Source: Galactobacter sp. (GTDB taxonomy: Bacteria > Actinomycetota > Actinomycetes > Actinomycetales > Micrococcaceae). From it: DNA of 7,747 nt. The stretch is from NCBI GenBank assembly GCA_022712075.1, contig JALAHE010000296.1, positions 1 through 7,747 on the forward strand, given 5' to 3'. The notes beneath the pieces are model-generated. The model made no database searches. It saw only the letters and a program-made list of their open reading frames with translations, and was not told where the DNA came from. Both the position numbers and the translations under genes were made by a program. Below are positions 6,266-7,747 of the stretch, piece by piece; position 1 is the first letter of the stretch, and the number at the start of each line of letters is the position of its first letter.

Positions 6266-6325
6266 GAATCGGAGTGGGTTTCGTACGTTTTTGTCGCCAA
6301 AACCGAACGAAACCCACTCCGATTC
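6266..6325. repeat. 60-bp near-perfect palindrome of lower GC content
   Basis: Arms at 6266-6284 and 6307-6325 are perfect 19-bp inverted repeats (GAATCGGAGTGGGTTTCGT and its complement). The symmetry continues through the centre between 6295 and 6296: 27 of 30 position pairs match, with mismatches only at 6285/6306, 6288/6303 and 6294/6297. The element is 50% GC, well below its surroundings. No T-tract follows it on either strand, so it is not a typical intrinsic terminator. It starts 20 bases after the plus-strand dedA stop. Options are a dispersed REP-like or MITE-like palindrome, an mRNA 3'-end stabiliser, or a protein-binding site. I cannot choose between them from one copy. Confidence 0.75.
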
Positions 6326-6339
6326 TGGGGAAACACAGA

Positions 6340-6395
6340 GAACGACGACGCGCCGGTCACCTCCCGTACGGGAAGTGACCGGCGCGTCGTCGTTC
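6340..6395 (-). terminator. Strong hairpin, probable rdgB transcription terminator
   Basis: Arms at 6340-6360 and 6375-6395 are perfect 21-bp inverted repeats. The spacer holds a further palindrome, TCCCGTACGGGA, so 27 of 28 position pairs match in all. On the minus strand the hairpin begins 18 bases after the rdgB stop and is followed by TCTGTGTTT, a weak U-rich tail. On the plus strand only TTC AGC follows. It best fits termination of the rph-rdgB operon, and could also stop readthrough from dedA. Confidence 0.65.
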
Positions 6396-6413
6396 AGCTG
6401 GCGTCCGCCCGTC

Positions 6414-7046
6414 TCAGCCGAGGCGGGCGGAGAGCAGCCGCACGAGCTCCGGCAGCAGGGAGCGGAAGGCCTGACCGCGGTGGCTGATGGCGTTCTTCTC
6501 CTCGGAGGACAGCTCGGCGCAGGAGCGCGTCTCGCCGGCGGGCAGCAGGATCGGGTCGTAGCCGAAGCCGCCCTCGCCGCGCGGTGAGGTCAGGAGCGTG
6601 CCGCGCAGCTCGCCGAAGTGCACCACCTCCTCGCCCCCGGGGACGGCGGCGGCGGCCGCGCACACGAAGGCCGCGCCGCGGCGCTCCTCGCCCTCCACGT
6701 CGGAGAGCTGGGCCAGCAGCAGATCGAGGTTTGCCTGGTCGTCGCCATGCTTGCCGCTCCAGCGCGCGGAGAGGAAGCCCGGCGCTCCGCCCAGGACGTC
6801 GACGGCGAGGCCGGAGTCGTCGGCGACGGCGATGAGGCCCGTGGCCTCGGCGACCTCGCGGGCTTTCAGGAGGGCGTTCTCGCGGAAGGTCACGCCCGTC
6901 TCGCGCACGTCTGGCGCGCCCACGGCGGCGGCGTCGACGACGTGACGCTCCACGTCCAGGCCGGGGACGGCGCCGTCGAGCAGCTGGCGCAGCTCCCGGA
7001 CCTTGCCCTGATTGTGGGTGGCGAGGACCAGCAGCGCTTCGCTCAC
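6414..7046 (-). CDS. rdgB: XTP/dITP diphosphatase (non-canonical purine NTP pyrophosphatase)
   Basis: This 210-residue cytoplasmic enzyme of the RdgB/HAM1 family hydrolyses dITP, ITP and XTP to monophosphates and pyrophosphate, keeping deaminated purines out of DNA and RNA. Visible motifs are ATHNQGK (9-15) for triphosphate binding, TFRENALLKA (53-62), the metal-binding and catalytic ADDSGL (75-80), SARWSG (93-98), GGFGYDPI (159-166) and SHRGQAF (188-194) for base recognition. Length is normal. I chose GTG 7046, which overlaps the rph stop as GTGA, the same arrangement seen at two other junctions here. A GTG at 7055 in the same frame would add three residues and cannot be excluded. It is cotranscribed with rph, a common actinobacterial pairing. 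Confidence 0.95.
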   Translation of the reverse strand: MSEALLVLATHNQGKVRELRQLLDGAVPGLDVERHVVDAAAVGAPDVRETGVTFRENALLKAREVAEATGLIAVADDSGLAVDVLGGAPGFLSARWSGKHGDDQANLDLLLAQLSDVEGEERRGAAFVCAAAAAVPGGEEVVHFGELRGTLLTSPRGEGGFGYDPILLPAGETRSCAELSSEEKNAISHRGQAFRSLLPELVRLLSARLG

Positions 7047-7747
7047 TTGTCCCACCCGAGCACGTTGCGCTGGATCGAGGCGAGCTCGGCGTTGCCAGCG
7101 AGGGCGAGGTCCAGGAGGGCGTTGAGCTCCTCGCGGTCGAAGGGCGCGCCCTCGGCGGTGCCCTGGACCTCCACGAAGGTGCCGGAGCCCGTGACCACGA
7201 CGTTCATGTCGGTCTCGGCGCGCGCGTCCTCGACGTAGGGAAGGTCAAGCATGGGGACGCCGTCGATGATGCCGACTGAGATGGCGGAGACGGTGTCCGT
7301 GAGCACCTCGGCGTTCTTCTTCACGAGCCCCTGCTCGCGGGCCCAGGTCACGGCGTCGGCGAGCGCCACGAAGGCGCCGGTGATGGAGGCGGTGCGCGTG
7401 CCGCCGTCGGCCTGCAGCACGTCGCAGTCCAGGACGATGGTGTTCTCGCCGAGCGCCTTGGTGTCGATGATGCTGCGCAGCGAGCGGCCGATGAGGCGCG
7501 AGATCTCGTGCGTGCGGCCGCCGATCTTGCCCTTGACCGCCTCGCGCGTGTTGCGCGTGTTGGTGGCGCGCGGGAGCATCGCGTACTCCGAGGTGACCCA
7601 GCCGGTGCCCTCGCCCTTGAGCCAGCGGGGCACGCCCTCCGTGAAGGAGGCGGTGCACAGCACGCGGGTGTTGCCGAACTCGATGAGGGCCGAGCCCTCG
7701 GCCTGCGCGGACCAGCCGCGGGTGATGGTGATGGGGCGCAGCTGTTC
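7043..7747 (-). CDS. rph: Ribonuclease PH (5' end beyond right edge)
   Basis: RNase PH is a phosphate-dependent 3'-5' exoribonuclease that trims tRNA precursors near the CCA end; it forms a hexameric ring. The 234 visible residues begin EQLRPITITRGWS and lack only about ten N-terminal residues of a protein usually near 240-250 long. Conserved features are EGSALIEFGNTRVLCTA (17-33), GWVTSEYAMLPRAT, GGRTHEISRLIGRSLR, the phosphate-binding QADGGTRTAS (R118) and the metal-site aspartates in SVGIIDGVPMLDLPYVED (D162, D168). Nothing is missing or altered in the visible part. Its stop overlaps rdgB, so the two are translationally coupled. Confidence 0.97.
   Translation of the reverse strand, partial: EQLRPITITRGWSAQAEGSALIEFGNTRVLCTASFTEGVPRWLKGEGTGWVTSEYAMLPRATNTRNTREAVKGKIGGRTHEISRLIGRSLRSIIDTKALGENTIVLDCDVLQADGGTRTASITGAFVALADAVTWAREQGLVKKNAEVLTDTVSAISVGIIDGVPMLDLPYVEDARAETDMNVVVTGSGTFVEVQGTAEGAPFDREELNALLDLALAGNAELASIQRNVLGWDK

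Noticed and set aside
6266..6325. The 60-bp palindrome as a classic intrinsic terminator
   Set aside because: The sequence after the right arm is TGGGGAAAC on the plus strand, and after the left arm GGAGGGAGG on the minus strand. Neither has a T-tract, so I list it as a repeat instead.
6404..6431. A small inverted repeat (TCCGCCC and GGGCGGA) at the rdgB 3' end
   Set aside because: The arms are seven bases and GC-only, one lies inside coding sequence, and such matches are expected by chance at this GC content.
6414..7055. rdgB starting at GTG 7055
   Set aside because: Possible, but GTG 7046 gives the same four-base overlap seen at the other operon junctions and is closer to the first conserved strand. 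The difference is three residues.

Overview
The window comes from a high-GC Gram-positive bacterium, most likely an actinomycete (Actinomycetota). Signs of this are the very GC-rich third codon positions, frequent GTG starts, four-base GTGA gene overlaps, and TAnnnT promoter boxes placed so close to start codons that the mRNAs should be leaderless. I cannot name the genus from the sequence alone.

Layout from left to right. Positions 1-1988 (minus strand) hold the sbcD-sbcC double-strand-break and hairpin nuclease operon; sbcC runs off the left edge. Positions 2090-3675 (plus strand, divergent from sbcD) hold a two-gene overlapping operon. Its first gene encodes a degenerate ADP-ribosylglycohydrolase-fold protein that appears to have lost its metal-binding residues. 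Its second gene encodes a class I glutamine-amidotransferase-like protein related to the C-terminal domain of CTP synthase. Positions 3690-5431 (minus strand) hold a DedA-family membrane protein followed, two bases later, by a DnaQ-type 3'-5' exonuclease fused to a C-terminal BRCT domain. Positions 5529-6245 (plus strand) hold a second, distinct DedA-family protein, divergent from the first. Positions 6246-6413 are non-coding and almost filled by two large adjacent palindromes, one of which probably terminates rdgB. Positions 6414-7747 (minus strand) hold rph (RNase PH, 5' end off the right edge) followed by rdgB (XTP/dITP diphosphatase).

Most of this is chromosomal housekeeping: DNA break processing (SbcCD), nucleotide-pool sanitation (RdgB), tRNA 3' processing (RNase PH), membrane homeostasis or lipid-carrier recycling (DedA), and an exonuclease of probable repair function. 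There is no mobile element, CRISPR array, tRNA or rRNA. The least ordinary parts are the ADP-ribosylglycohydrolase-like pseudoenzyme coupled to an amidotransferase-like protein with an altered catalytic triad, the approximately 50% GC, 60-bp near-perfect palindrome at 6266-6325, and the divergent dedA pair with closely packed promoters.
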